The notes under the pieces are model-generated. The model saw nothing but the letters and a program-made list of their open reading frames with translations. It was not told the origin of the DNA and did not search any database. A DNA stretch of 64,000 bases from CAZHRC01 sp964533865 (lineage in GTDB: Bacteria > Bacillota > Clostridia > Tissierellales > Peptoniphilaceae). Made by a program: the position numbers and the translations under genes. The DNA is taken from NCBI GenBank assembly GCA_964533865.1, contig CAZHRC010000012.1:1-64000 (forward strand). Direction: 5' to 3'. Below are positions 36,656 to 45,797 of this stretch, one piece after another; position 1 is the first letter of the stretch, and every line of letters begins with the position of its first letter.

Positions 36656-38011
36656 TTATCCCCCTGAAATTCGTCGTTTCGCTTCCTCTAATAAGTCTTC
36701 TTTTTCGTTTCTCATTCTATTATCTATTACCAGGTCTGTCAACGTTTGGAGCATTTCGCCGATAGCTTTGCCTCTGGGCATTCCCAAGCGAATCAAATCA
36801 TTGCCGTCGATGGCAAGCCCAGAAACATTGACCACATCCTTAGCTGCGATGACCTTTCGAGCAAGCTTGCGACCGGATTCCACATTGGCTCGATTGGCAA
36901 CATCCAAAGTCGCCGATACATCGGCTTCTTGGAGGTCAAAAAGGTCAAATACCGCCATTCTCCTGTCAAACTTACCGACCAACCGACGAACGGATCGCTC
37001 AGTATAGATGTTCATATTGTCCATGTGTCTGCGGATGAGGATCGTCGTCTGACTGATTTCCTCTTTAGAAAACCGGTAGTCTGTCATCCACTTCTCCGCA
37101 ATGTCTGCGCTGACTTCTTGGTGGCCGTAAAAATGGCCTTCCCCTTGTTCATCCCTAAAGAAGCATTGAGGCTTGCCCGCATCGTGAAAAAGCGCCGCTA
37201 AGCGCACACTCGCCTTGGGTGGCGCGTTGTCCAACACGTGAAGCGTATGATGATACAGATCGTGTTGGTGGTTTGAACTGTATTGGTCAAATCCGATCAT
37301 CCGATTGATGTCGGGAAGGATCTCGTGAAGTAAGTTCATTTTACTCAAATAATCGATGGCTGTAGATGGTTGATCCGCCATCAGCATCCCAAGAAGTTCC
37401 ATTCGGATCCGTTCCTTGCTCACCTGAACGATATTTGGCGCTTCGGCTTTTGCTGCGGTGATCAAGGACGGATCGATATCAAAGCCCAGTTGAACCGCAA
37501 ACCGCACCGCTCTAAGCATCCTCAATTTATCTTCTTTAAAACGCTGTTTGGGGTCGCCAACCGCGCGAATCCGTCGATGTGTAATGTCTTCTAAGCCTCC
37601 GTAATCATCGATCAACCCGGTCGTCGGGTGGAAGGCAAGGGCGTTCATCGCAAAATCTCTTCGCTTGAGGTCTTCGTGGATATCCCTTGTGAAGCGCACC
37701 ACCGAAGGGTGCCTCCCATCGACGTAATCCTCCTCAGCGCGAAAGGTGGTCACCTCGATTGTCTGTTCCTGAACCCTAACGACAACCGTGCCAAAACTCT
37801 TGCCAACTTCGAGAACCCGAAAGTCCGAGAAAGTTTCCAATAGTCTTTCTGGTGTTTGGGAAGTGGCGATGTCCACATCGTTGACCGCTATACCGATGAG
37901 GGCGTTTCGCAACGCCCCTCCTACGAGATAGGCACGATCTCCCGATGCTTCTATGCGCTCGAGGATAGTGGCTACACTCGGCGTGATCAGTGCTTCAAAT
38001 TGCGCATCCAT
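36656..38011 (-). CDS. cca: CCA tRNA nucleotidyltransferase
   Basis: Adds or repairs the 3' CCA end of tRNAs. Class II head domain with YLVGGALRNALIG and the metal Asps in DVDIAT, neck motif RRDFAMNALAF, body RIRMELLG, and a C-terminal HD domain (LFHDAGKP, HQEVSADIAEKW). 451 aa. Start codon 16 bp after cdaR, stop 1 bp before glmM: it is embedded in the c-di-AMP operon. Confidence 0.96.
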   Translation of the reverse strand: MDAQFEALITPSVATILERIEASGDRAYLVGGALRNALIGIAVNDVDIATSQTPERLLETFSDFRVLEVGKSFGTVVVRVQEQTIEVTTFRAEEDYVDGRHPSVVRFTRDIHEDLKRRDFAMNALAFHPTTGLIDDYGGLEDITHRRIRAVGDPKQRFKEDKLRMLRAVRFAVQLGFDIDPSLITAAKAEAPNIVQVSKERIRMELLGMLMADQPSTAIDYLSKMNLLHEILPDINRMIGFDQYSSNHQHDLYHHTLHVLDNAPPKASVRLAALFHDAGKPQCFFRDEQGEGHFYGHQEVSADIAEKWMTDYRFSKEEISQTTILIRRHMDNMNIYTERSVRRLVGKFDRRMAVFDLFDLQEADVSATLDVANRANVESGRKLARKVIAAKDVVNVSGLAIDGNDLIRLGMPRGKAIGEMLQTLTDLVIDNRMRNEKEDLLEEAKRRISGG

Positions 38012-38027
38012 GTCGTCCTCCTCAGTT

Positions 38028-39239
38028 TTACGAACCGGACACCACCACTTCTACAGCAGGTGCGCTATCCTCTAACATCTCGACACCTGTAGGCAGAGTC
38101 GCCGTCAATGGCACAAGGTGCTGTCCGGGCACGACGCCTGTCATATCTCCTTGTAGCTTTAAGCTTTCTTGTGTCACAGTGGACAACACACTATACAAGC
38201 CTTTTAGCTTCAAGGTAACCGAAGTCACCCCGGCTTTTGGGGTCAAGGTCAATCCCTGTCCCAAGTTGTTAAAGGCTATGGCATCAAAGGGAACGGTGAT
38301 ACTCTTTTCTTCGACTTTATCCGTGGTAATCATGTAGCGCACTTCGTTGGAAGGGTTGACGAGAGACACGCCACTTGACAGTTCGAGTTTGATGGTCTCA
38401 TCTACGTTTCCAGTGATTTCGCTTAAATCCACTGGTTCAGTGGAGATGGATTTTAAGCCATCGAGTACGGATTTATCTCCTTTTACTCGTATCGCTTCTG
38501 GGATGACCACTCTTTTCGATACTTTAATATCCGCTGGTGGATTGTTCACCGTCTTCAAAGAAATCGGCAGCTCTTTGGTCATATTCAAAGAGATGGCCAC
38601 GTTGACAAACGACTGACCTAGGGAGATGCCTGGCACAGCGGTGTCGTCTTCTGCCACGGCGGTCAAGGGCACGTTTATCGTCGCGTCCTCTTGAAGGGAG
38701 GAGACGTCGACTTGGGCTTGGAGGGAGTGCACCTTCTCTATAGCCGATCGCGCCCCTTCCATCGTAATTTTTGCCGGCGTCGCTTGAATGCCTTCCATAA
38801 TGAACACATCTGGCAGTCTTCCCAAGGTTCGGACGTCGACAGTCATTTCCTTTTGCATGTATTTTTCGACCTTTACCGAAAGATTTGGCGTCGAAAGTTT
38901 TTCTTGCTTTACCCCGTCGGGCAATGACAGTTGGATGGGAACGTTAAAAGCCCCCTCTGCTTTGCCTGCCAAATCCACCGAAGCGTGTATGTCGGACTCG
39001 GTGATGCTCGTGATCACGTTGCGTCGAGCGCTGACCTCCACGGTGACCGTTGGACCTTGGGGTTCGACGACGATTAGGTTTTCCCCTTGGAGCGCATCGC
39101 TATTGAGTAAAGTCACTTCCACATTGCGAAACTCCTTTGTCATCGGTGGGTTAACTTCAGAAATGACAAAAGACCATAGCAAAAGGGCGATAAATAGCGA
39201 GAGCAACTTGGAGCTCAGATTATTCTTTAGTGTCTTCAT
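38028..39239 (-). CDS. cdaR: CdaR (YbbR-domain regulator of diadenylate cyclase)
   Basis: A 403-aa protein with one N-terminal membrane helix (about 10-28) and a large extracytoplasmic region of YbbR repeats. It modulates CdaA activity. Reading frame overlaps the 3' end of cdaA by 20 bp, ensuring coupled production. No enzymatic motifs. Confidence 0.93.
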   Translation of the reverse strand: MKTLKNNLSSKLLSLFIALLLWSFVISEVNPPMTKEFRNVEVTLLNSDALQGENLIVVEPQGPTVTVEVSARRNVITSITESDIHASVDLAGKAEGAFNVPIQLSLPDGVKQEKLSTPNLSVKVEKYMQKEMTVDVRTLGRLPDVFIMEGIQATPAKITMEGARSAIEKVHSLQAQVDVSSLQEDATINVPLTAVAEDDTAVPGISLGQSFVNVAISLNMTKELPISLKTVNNPPADIKVSKRVVIPEAIRVKGDKSVLDGLKSISTEPVDLSEITGNVDETIKLELSSGVSLVNPSNEVRYMITTDKVEEKSITVPFDAIAFNNLGQGLTLTPKAGVTSVTLKLKGLYSVLSTVTQESLKLQGDMTGVVPGQHLVPLTATLPTGVEMLEDSAPAVEVVVSGS

Positions 39240-40047
39240 GTTTGTTCCTCCAAGTGCTAAACAAGCCGGTCTTTTCGTTTACAAAGAAGTTATAGAGGAT
39301 AGTTTTTAAGGTTTCATCGTCTACGTGTCGCGATAACTGACCTTTATCCGCTATTGAGACCGTGCCTGTTTCTTCCGATACGATGATGACCACCGCATCG
39401 GATTTTTCTGTCATTCCAAGGGCAGCGCGATGTCGGGTTCCCAATTCTCTCGATAGCGAGGCGTTCTCCGTCAACGGCAAAAAACAAGCCGCTGCACGGA
39501 TCCTATCGTCTTTGATGACGACGGCGCCGTCGTGAAGAGGGGTGTTTGGGATGAAAATGTTGATCAGCAGTTCACTGGATACATCGGCATTCAAAGGCGT
39601 ACCCGTTTCGACAATATCCCCCAAACCCGTCTCGTTTTCCAATACGATGAGCGCACCGATTTTTTGGCGCGCCAAAGAGCTGACTGCACTGACGATTTCA
39701 TCCGAATTGTGATCCACAGTCTCCCCACGGATTTCCACCAAGGATTTTTGGAGGATGTTGCTGCGCCCAATGTATTCCAACCCGCGCCTGAGCTCCGGTT
39801 GAAAGACGACCAAGACGATCAACACCCCAACGGTCAGGGCGTTTGATAAGATCCATGTGATGGTGTAGAGTTTTAGCCATTCGGCAACTTTAGAAAACAC
39901 CAACACCACCGCAATCCCCTTAACCAACTGTTCGGCCCGAGTTTCGCGAATGAGCATAAAAAGTTTGTACAGTATAAACGCGACGACGACCACGTCAATA
40001 ATGTCGGCGACGCGGATAGAGGTCAACAAATTGATGATGTTAGGCAT
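39220..40047 (-). CDS. cdaA: Diadenylate cyclase CdaA
   Basis: Makes c-di-AMP from two ATP at the membrane. Three N-terminal helices (residues about 12-30, 40-55, 60-80) precede the DAC domain with motifs HDGAVVIKDDRI and ELGTRHRAALG. 275 aa, typical. Starts 1 bp after the capA-like gene. c-di-AMP controls potassium and osmotic balance. Confidence 0.97.
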   Translation of the reverse strand: MPNIINLLTSIRVADIIDVVVVAFILYKLFMLIRETRAEQLVKGIAVVLVFSKVAEWLKLYTITWILSNALTVGVLIVLVVFQPELRRGLEYIGRSNILQKSLVEIRGETVDHNSDEIVSAVSSLARQKIGALIVLENETGLGDIVETGTPLNADVSSELLINIFIPNTPLHDGAVVIKDDRIRAAACFLPLTENASLSRELGTRHRAALGMTEKSDAVVIIVSEETGTVSIADKGQLSRHVDDETLKTILYNFFVNEKTGLFSTWRNKHEDTKE

Positions 40048-40048
40048 T

Positions 40049-41311
40049 TTACTCTCCTTCGTCTCCCATGCCCGTCACCGCGTTGAGCGCGTCACGATGG
40101 GACTGGCGTATGCGTTCCAAGGTCTCACTGGACACATCGTTTTCACGTGGCCCCCCAGGGAGGTAATCTTCACTGAGACGTACCCGCAGCGTGCGATTGC
40201 CGTTGTCGTCTTCGTACCAATCCACCCAGTTGGGGTGCATAGTCACTTGTTGTATGGTAGTCATCTGACTTGCCGGGTCCTTTTCGACGACAAGACGTAC
40301 CAACATCCCCGTCTCTGTCAATCGCGTACCCATAAACCGCGCCCGTTGCAGAGAAGTAAAGTTGCCTTGAGAATAGATAATAAATTTGTCCTGTCCGTCT
40401 TTGGTCAAGGTTTCTGCTTCTTGGATCACGTGGGGATGACTGCCGAGGATAATATCGGCTCCCCAGTTCACCATTTTTTTTGCGAGTTCTCGCTGCTCGC
40501 TACTGGCGTTACTTTGATACTCCACACCCCAGTGACTCAGGACGATGGTGATGTCCACCTGACTTTCGAGCTCTTCGAGTTCTGGTTGAACTCTCTCTTC
40601 ATCCAATGGGCTCACCATAAATGACGTGTCCTCATCGAGACTGTAGTCCATGCCGTTAAAACCGTATGTATAGGCCAATATGCCCACTTTTATCCCATTG
40701 GCTTCTTTAATCAGATAAGGCTTATCCGTTTTATTGAGTCGTGATCCCACAGGTTCCATACCGGCCTTCACAATCCCCTTGTTGGTCTCTTCTAAGCCTT
40801 CGACGTGAGTGTCTAGGCAGTGATTGTTTGCCGTGCCCAACACATCAAATCCCGCCTCCTTAAGAGCGGTTAACGTTTCGTAAGGAGAATTGAAATTAGG
40901 GTAGTCTGACACCTCTCGGTTGGGGTTCATCGTCGTCTCATAATTGGCGATACCGATGTCCGCTCCCTCTACCAAGGATTTGATTTCGGTGTAATAATTT
41001 GAAAAATCATAAGTCTCCTCAGATTTCACGTAGGCATCGTGAACTTGATCGATGTGATACATCGCATCACCTACGGATACCACGGTCATCTTCATGGGTT
41101 CGACGTGCTCAGTCGTTTCCACGCCGACATTTTTTTCATTCTTATTTGTTTCCGGCGCTTTCTTTTTTTTGGAGGGTTTACTCCCTTTTCCAGTCACCGT
41201 TTCTTCTGCTTGCGTTTCGTTTGCCTCTTCTACAGTGGTCGTCTTAGGGGAACACGCCCCCAAAAGGATTAACGCTATCATCAGTAGGGTAATTCGGAAT
41301 TTCGCTTTCAT
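40049..41311 (-). CDS. CapA family lipoprotein (metallophosphatase-like)
   Basis: A 420-aa exported protein with lipoprotein signal MKAKFRITLLMIALILLGAC (lipobox Cys20), a Lys/Glu-rich linker (25-70), then a CapA/PgsA domain of the calcineurin-like fold: VVSVGDAMYH, NYETTMN, GTANNHCLD, LSHWGVEY and GSHPHVIQ metal ligands. Such proteins take part in poly-gamma-glutamate export or surface modification; no pgsBC here. First gene of the cda operon. Confidence 0.9.
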   Translation of the reverse strand: MKAKFRITLLMIALILLGACSPKTTTVEEANETQAEETVTGKGSKPSKKKKAPETNKNEKNVGVETTEHVEPMKMTVVSVGDAMYHIDQVHDAYVKSEETYDFSNYYTEIKSLVEGADIGIANYETTMNPNREVSDYPNFNSPYETLTALKEAGFDVLGTANNHCLDTHVEGLEETNKGIVKAGMEPVGSRLNKTDKPYLIKEANGIKVGILAYTYGFNGMDYSLDEDTSFMVSPLDEERVQPELEELESQVDITIVLSHWGVEYQSNASSEQRELAKKMVNWGADIILGSHPHVIQEAETLTKDGQDKFIIYSQGNFTSLQRARFMGTRLTETGMLVRLVVEKDPASQMTTIQQVTMHPNWVDWYEDDNGNRTLRVRLSEDYLPGGPRENDVSSETLERIRQSHRDALNAVTGMGDEGE

Positions 41312-41404
41312 AAGTCACCTACACTTTATTTTTATTTTCTATCCCTTTAATAATACCATAAAGGGCGCGAATTGTGGGCGCAGACGGCGTTTTTCCCGCA
41401 TGAC

Positions 41405-41432
41405 TAAAAAAAGAACTGATTGCTCAGTTCTT
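41405..41432 (-). terminator. HPr terminator
   Basis: AAGAACTGA-GCAA-TCAGTTCTT followed by TTTTT on the minus strand. Confidence 0.92.
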
Positions 41433-41445
41433 CGTTGCACTAGGG

Positions 41446-41712
41446 TTAATAATCGGATAGACGAGTTTTGATCAAATTAACCAAGCTTTCCACCGCTTCC
41501 TTGGCGTCCTCACCGTTTGCGCGTATGGTGATTTCCTCGCCTTTGAAAGCGCCCATGCTCAGTATGCTCATAATCGATTTTGCATTGTAAACCTTTCCAT
41601 TCTTTTCGACAAAAATCTCGCTATCGTACTTAACCGCCTCCTGGATAAACACCGAAGCCGGTCTTGCGTGCAAGCCCACTTCGTTAACTAATATAACCTT
41701 TTCCTCGTACAC
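41446..41712 (-). CDS. ptsH: Phosphocarrier protein HPr
   Basis: An 88-aa PTS phosphocarrier. With GTG at 41712 as residue 1, the PEP-dependent site falls exactly at His15 (GLHARPAS) and the HPr-kinase site at Ser46 (NAKSIMSILSMG), which proves the start; the frame runs 35 codons further upstream through a hairpin. AAGGGGG lies 8 nt before the GTG. Ser46 implies carbon catabolite control. No enzyme I beside it. Confidence 0.96.
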   Translation of the reverse strand: MYEEKVILVNEVGLHARPASVFIQEAVKYDSEIFVEKNGKVYNAKSIMSILSMGAFKGEEITIRANGEDAKEAVESLVNLIKTRLSDY

Positions 41713-41740
41713 CCCTTCTACCCCCTTAAAAGATGAACAA

Positions 41741-41766
41741 GCATCATCTCTCGCGAGAGATGATGC
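41741..41766 (-). terminator. 26-bp perfect palindrome between rubrerythrin and HPr
   Basis: A perfect dyad centred on TCGCGA, stem GCATCATCTCTCG..., followed on the minus strand by TTGTTCATCTTTT. It most likely terminates or attenuates rubrerythrin mRNA before HPr, or serves as a protein site. Confidence 0.6.
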
Positions 41767-41782
41767 ACTTGTTTCAATTTTT

Positions 41783-42328
41783 CTAATACTCGACGAACAA
41801 GTCTTTCTTTGCACCACAAAGTGGGCATTTATCGTCTTTTCCGTCTATAGCAACATAACCACAGACAGGACAGAGAACAATCTTTTCACACTGCAAATCA
41901 TTTCCAGCGACAACGGCTTCTTTTGCGATGGCAAACATCTTGGCGTGGATTTTTTCCGCTTCAATGGCGTATCTCATCGCTTGAATCGCTGTGTTTTCAT
42001 TTTGGAGTTCGGCAACCGCTATGTAGGCAGGATACATTTGTGTAAATTCAAAGGTTTCACCGTTGATTGCGCCTTCTAAGTTAGTCGCTGTATCCCCTAA
42101 ACCAAATCCAGCATCGCTGGTGACGGCGAAGTCACCTGCTACGTCTTTCAACGCTTTAAAATGGAGGGTGGCGTGGATTTTCTCCGCTTCAGAAGTGGCG
42201 TGGAACAATCTCGCCACAGTAGGAAAACCCTCTTTCGCAGCTTGATCTCCCCAAATATTATAGCGTGTGCGCGCTTGTGATTCTCCGCCATAGGCAGATC
42301 TTAAATTTCCTTGTGTCATTGCATTCAC
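41783..42328 (-). CDS. Rubrerythrin
   Basis: A 181-aa non-heme diiron peroxidase protecting anaerobes from hydrogen peroxide. Four-helix ferritin-like domain with EAEKIH motifs (around residues 48 and 126) and a C-terminal rubredoxin-like iron site (CPVCGY ... CPLCGA). GTG start with AGGAGG 8 nt upstream. A consensus promoter overlapped by a dyad precedes it. Confidence 0.96.
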   Translation of the reverse strand: MNAMTQGNLRSAYGGESQARTRYNIWGDQAAKEGFPTVARLFHATSEAEKIHATLHFKALKDVAGDFAVTSDAGFGLGDTATNLEGAINGETFEFTQMYPAYIAVAELQNENTAIQAMRYAIEAEKIHAKMFAIAKEAVVAGNDLQCEKIVLCPVCGYVAIDGKDDKCPLCGAKKDLFVEY

Positions 42329-42452
42329 GATAAAATCCTCCTGTATTTTTTACTTCAGCTACAGCGCCAAAAGTACCACATGTCCTTGGAATACCCGATT
42401 CTAATACTTTACTCCTGAGCGACAATGAGGGATAACCTTTTTATATCGTAAC

Positions 42453-42492
42453 CTATTACTACTATAATAGCACCCCTCAACTACTATGTCAA
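42453..42492 (-). promoter_or_regulatory. Rubrerythrin promoter with overlapping operator-like dyad
   Basis: Minus strand -35 TTGACA (42487-42492), 17-bp spacer, -10 TATTAT (42464-42469). A perfect inverted repeat CTATTA-N6-TAATAG (42453-42470) covers the -10, a typical repressor position. It does not match the PerR box closely. Confidence 0.7.
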
Positions 42493-42576
42493 GATCCAAA
42501 GGCTCGTTATAAACCCATGTGAAGTGTTAAGTTAATGTAAAATATCAGATCCTCGAAAGCTTTTCATTTCAGTTTT

Positions 42577-43338
42577 CTAAACACTCTCAAAAGGATGGTT
42601 TTCTTGCGATAAATAGGGTCGTATCCTCTCTACCACTTCGTCTAAATCCGACACGCCCTGTTCGGTCGCTCGCTCGATAACGATGGGGATCACGCCCGAA
42701 CGTTTTGCCGCTTCCATCTTTTCTTCAAAACCGCTTCCTGCACCACTGTTCTTTGTTACCATATGGGAAACGCCATAATCTCGAAAATGCTGACCATTGG
42801 CTTCCACGGAAAAAGGGCCCATCATTGCGATAATATCCCGTGGTGCCACTCCAGCGCTCTCACACTTTTCAATACTTGCCACTGTGGGCAACACCCGGTA
42901 TACGTAGCGCTTATCCCTCTTTTCCGCTTCAAAAAACGCCACTCGATTGCTTCCCGTCGTGAAGAGAACTGTCCCGGTCACGTTCTCCAAAACCTTTCGC
43001 GCTTCCTCGTAGCTCTTAGTGACTATCCCCCAGTCCGCCGCGGTTTGAGGTCTGACGTACCGCAAGTAATCGATGCCCGCTGCTTTTGACACTTCTTTGG
43101 CATTTTCGGTGACGGCGACCGCAAAAGGGTGGGAGCAGTCGACGATGGCGGCAATGCGGTGAATATCGATAAAAGCCGCCATCTCTTCTTTGTTAAGAGC
43201 ACACGCCACGGTATTTTTCCATCCCATCGCCTCAACGCCGAGGGGAGTGGTCACCGTCACAATCATCTCCGTTGCCCAAAACTCCAACCGTTCCAACAAT
43301 ACCCTCGCGTCGCGTGTACCGCCAATCACCCAGATCAT
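42577..43338 (-). CDS. cbiJ: Precorrin-6A/cobalt-precorrin-6A reductase CbiJ
   Basis: NAD(P)H-dependent reduction of cobalt-precorrin-6A. N-terminal IWVIGGTRDARVLL, middle VDCSHPFAVAVTENA and C-terminal KNSGAGSGFEEKMEAAKR signatures match CobK/CbiJ. 253 aa. Last gene of the cbi operon; 4-bp overlap with cbiH. Confidence 0.94.
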   Translation of the reverse strand: MIWVIGGTRDARVLLERLEFWATEMIVTVTTPLGVEAMGWKNTVACALNKEEMAAFIDIHRIAAIVDCSHPFAVAVTENAKEVSKAAGIDYLRYVRPQTAADWGIVTKSYEEARKVLENVTGTVLFTTGSNRVAFFEAEKRDKRYVYRVLPTVASIEKCESAGVAPRDIIAMMGPFSVEANGQHFRDYGVSHMVTKNSGAGSGFEEKMEAAKRSGVIPIVIERATEQGVSDLDEVVERIRPYLSQENHPFESV

Positions 43339-44060
43339 GGTAACTGATAGCCCCTAGGCGTCACCATACGTCCTTCTAGAAAAGAAGTCGTGGTATTGCC
43401 GATGATCACCATAGACATCATATCCACCTTTTCCACATCCAATGCACCCAGTGTGGTCGTTTCCGACCATTCGCCACCGCGACCGGCGTGGCGCACGATG
43501 CCGACTGGCGTATCTTTTGACCTTTTCTCAAGCAACAGCGCCAAAACTTCTGACAAATGTTCTGGTCGCCCTTTAGACCTTGGATTGTAGAGTTGGATTA
43601 CAAAATCCGCTTCTGCCGCTGCCACCACGCGCTTTAAAATCACTTCCCAAGGCGTCAATAAATCGGATAAACTGATCGCGCAGTAATCGTGCATCACCGG
43701 CGCACCGAGTACAGCCGCCGCAGCAAATCCCGCCGTCACCCCTGGAACCACTTCTATATCCAAGTCGCTGCCCATAGCGAGGATGGGTCCCGCCATGCCA
43801 TAGAGGCCTGCATCACCAGTGCTGATCACAGCCGTTACCTTTCCCGATCTGGCGTAGTCCACAGCCATAGCGCAACGATCGAGTTCTTTGCCCATACCCG
43901 TTGCCACAAGCTCTGCCCCACTCAGGTCCAGCGCCTCTAAATATGCCATATATCCGGTGTAACCGACGATGACCTCGGCCTGTTGAAGCACTTCCACACA
44001 ACGCATGGTCATGTGTTCAACCCCCCCTGGTCCAATCCCGACCACATATAATTTCGCCAT
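43335..44060 (-). CDS. cbiH: Cobalt-precorrin-3 C17-methyltransferase CbiH
   Basis: SAM-dependent tetrapyrrole methylase for ring contraction. Opens YVVGIGPGGVEHMT, has STGDAGLYGMAGP for SAM and the family segment QLYNPRSKGRPEHL. 241 aa. Between cbiG and cbiJ; works with CbiG, which opens the lactone formed. Confidence 0.95.
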   Translation of the reverse strand: MAKLYVVGIGPGGVEHMTMRCVEVLQQAEVIVGYTGYMAYLEALDLSGAELVATGMGKELDRCAMAVDYARSGKVTAVISTGDAGLYGMAGPILAMGSDLDIEVVPGVTAGFAAAAVLGAPVMHDYCAISLSDLLTPWEVILKRVVAAAEADFVIQLYNPRSKGRPEHLSEVLALLLEKRSKDTPVGIVRHAGRGGEWSETTTLGALDVEKVDMMSMVIIGNTTTSFLEGRMVTPRGYQLP

Positions 44061-44062
44061 GG

Positions 44063-45055
44063 TTACACCTTTGTGACGGATACCGTCACACCTTTCATCA
44101 CGTATTTATCGATCAACAATTCTCCTCCTAACAACAGGGCGCTCGGCCCAGACACCGCGGGCGATCCCGTGGTCTTTTTGACAAAACTCGAGTGGGATAG
44201 TCCTCTCGACGCATGAGCTAACTGGTCAGCGGTGAAAAAGGTCAAAGGCACCCCCAATCGTTCAGCAGCCCTTACCAGCCCTTCCTCATCGGATTTTATG
44301 TCGATGGATCCCAATTTGCCGATGCCTTCGAGTCGTCGACCTATCTTTTCAAAACAAGTATCTATCGCCTCTAAAATGGTCGTCATCGCCACCCCGCGAC
44401 GACACCCGACCCCTACATTAAGATTTTTAGGGACGAGCGAGCAAATCAAAGGCCCTCCATCATAGATCTCTGAAGTGATCGCCACGCTGCAGCCCTCTCG
44501 TTTTTCCAGCTCCGTTGACTTATCTACCTTTGCGATAAAAGGATAGTCCAGAGCCGTCTTGACTTCGGTGAACAATCCGATCTCCATACCTTCCACCATG
44601 GCTTGTTGCACCGTGGTCAATCGTGAAAAATCCAAAATGGTGAGTCCATTTTCCGCAGCGTACAAATCCAGCGCTTGGAAGCCTCGATTATCCGAAGCGG
44701 TGGTGATCACCGGTTGAGCACCTAAGAGGCGGGCAACGGTTATCGCTTTTTCGTTAGCGCCGCCGAGATGGCCAGACAACAAGCTGATGACAAAATTTCC
44801 TCCATCATCAGCCACCAACACCGCCGGGTCCACAGACTTATGGACCAAAAGCGGCGCGATGACCCGCACCGCGATTCCCGTCGCTCCGACAAAGAGAAAA
44901 GCACCCGCTTCTTTCCACCTCTCGCTTACCACTTCCGATGCCGTCTGCTCCAGACGATTGATCGGGTAATGCTCGCATGGTAAGGTCTCAGCAAGTTTTT
45001 TAACCAAACGTTCTCCCTGGGATGTAAAGGTGAGCACCACCAGTTTAGATGTCAT
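44063..45055 (-). CDS. cbiG: Cobalt-precorrin-5A hydrolase CbiG
   Basis: Opens the delta-lactone and releases acetaldehyde in anaerobic ring contraction. FLFVGATGIAVRVIAP and LLSGHLGGANEKA in the N-terminal part, NVGVGCRRGV in the C-terminal domain. 330 aa from the ATG at 45055, which overlaps cbiF by 11 bp; ATG 45067 is the alternative. Presence of cbiG marks the oxygen-independent route. Confidence 0.94.
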   Translation of the reverse strand: MTSKLVVLTFTSQGERLVKKLAETLPCEHYPINRLEQTASEVVSERWKEAGAFLFVGATGIAVRVIAPLLVHKSVDPAVLVADDGGNFVISLLSGHLGGANEKAITVARLLGAQPVITTASDNRGFQALDLYAAENGLTILDFSRLTTVQQAMVEGMEIGLFTEVKTALDYPFIAKVDKSTELEKREGCSVAITSEIYDGGPLICSLVPKNLNVGVGCRRGVAMTTILEAIDTCFEKIGRRLEGIGKLGSIDIKSDEEGLVRAAERLGVPLTFFTADQLAHASRGLSHSSFVKKTTGSPAVSGPSALLLGGELLIDKYVMKGVTVSVTKV

Positions 45056-45797
45056 TGCGATAGCCATGGGCAAACCCTGGATCGTAAAGCTTGGACCGCT
45101 CATACTCTCCACATAAAAAATCGCCGACGAGGATTTGAGCCTGACGCGTAATCCCAGCCGCCTTCACTTTCTCGACAATATCGTCCAAAGTTCCTCTGAC
45201 GATGCGTTCGTCTTCCCACGAGGCGCGATAGACGACGGCGATGGGCACATCTGAGCGTTCATATCCCTTTTCGAGCTCCAAAACCACCGAACCCAAGTCT
45301 TGGACGGACAAAAAAATCGCCATGCTCGCTTGATGAGCCGCTAATGACCGTAAATTCTCTTTTTCCGGTACGTCGGTTCGCCCTTTGATCCGCGTTAGAA
45401 TCACAGTTTGAGAAACCCCTGGCAATGTGAACTCGCGTTTTACCGCACTCGCCGCTGCCACAAATGAGCTCACCCCAGGTATGACCTCATAGGGGATCCC
45501 CCTTTTCTCGAGGGCATCCATCTGCTCTTGAATCGCACCGTAGATCGAAGGGTCTCCTGTGTGCAATCGGACGACCTTCTCTCCCTTTGCGATCCCTTCC
45601 TCCATAACGGCTAACACCTCTTCCAACGTCATCGACGCTGAATTGAAGCAGCGACAACCTTTTTTTACCACTTCAAGATGAGCCTCGCTGACCAAACTCC
45701 CAGCGTAGATGACCACATCCGCCTCTTCCATTTTCTTTCGACCCTTCACCGTGATCAAATCCGGATCACCAGGCCCTGCACCTACAATGCTGATCAT
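45045..45797 (-). CDS. cbiF: Cobalt-precorrin-4 C11-methyltransferase CbiF
   Basis: SAM-dependent methylase. ISIVGAGPGDPDLITVKG, YAGSLVSEAHL, RLHTGDPSIYGA and PGVSSFVAAASA fit CbiF/CobM. 250 aa; 4-bp overlap with cbiT upstream and 11-bp with cbiG downstream. Confidence 0.97.
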   Translation of the reverse strand: MISIVGAGPGDPDLITVKGRKKMEEADVVIYAGSLVSEAHLEVVKKGCRCFNSASMTLEEVLAVMEEGIAKGEKVVRLHTGDPSIYGAIQEQMDALEKRGIPYEVIPGVSSFVAAASAVKREFTLPGVSQTVILTRIKGRTDVPEKENLRSLAAHQASMAIFLSVQDLGSVVLELEKGYERSDVPIAVVYRASWEDERIVRGTLDDIVEKVKAAGITRQAQILVGDFLCGEYERSKLYDPGFAHGYRNDI

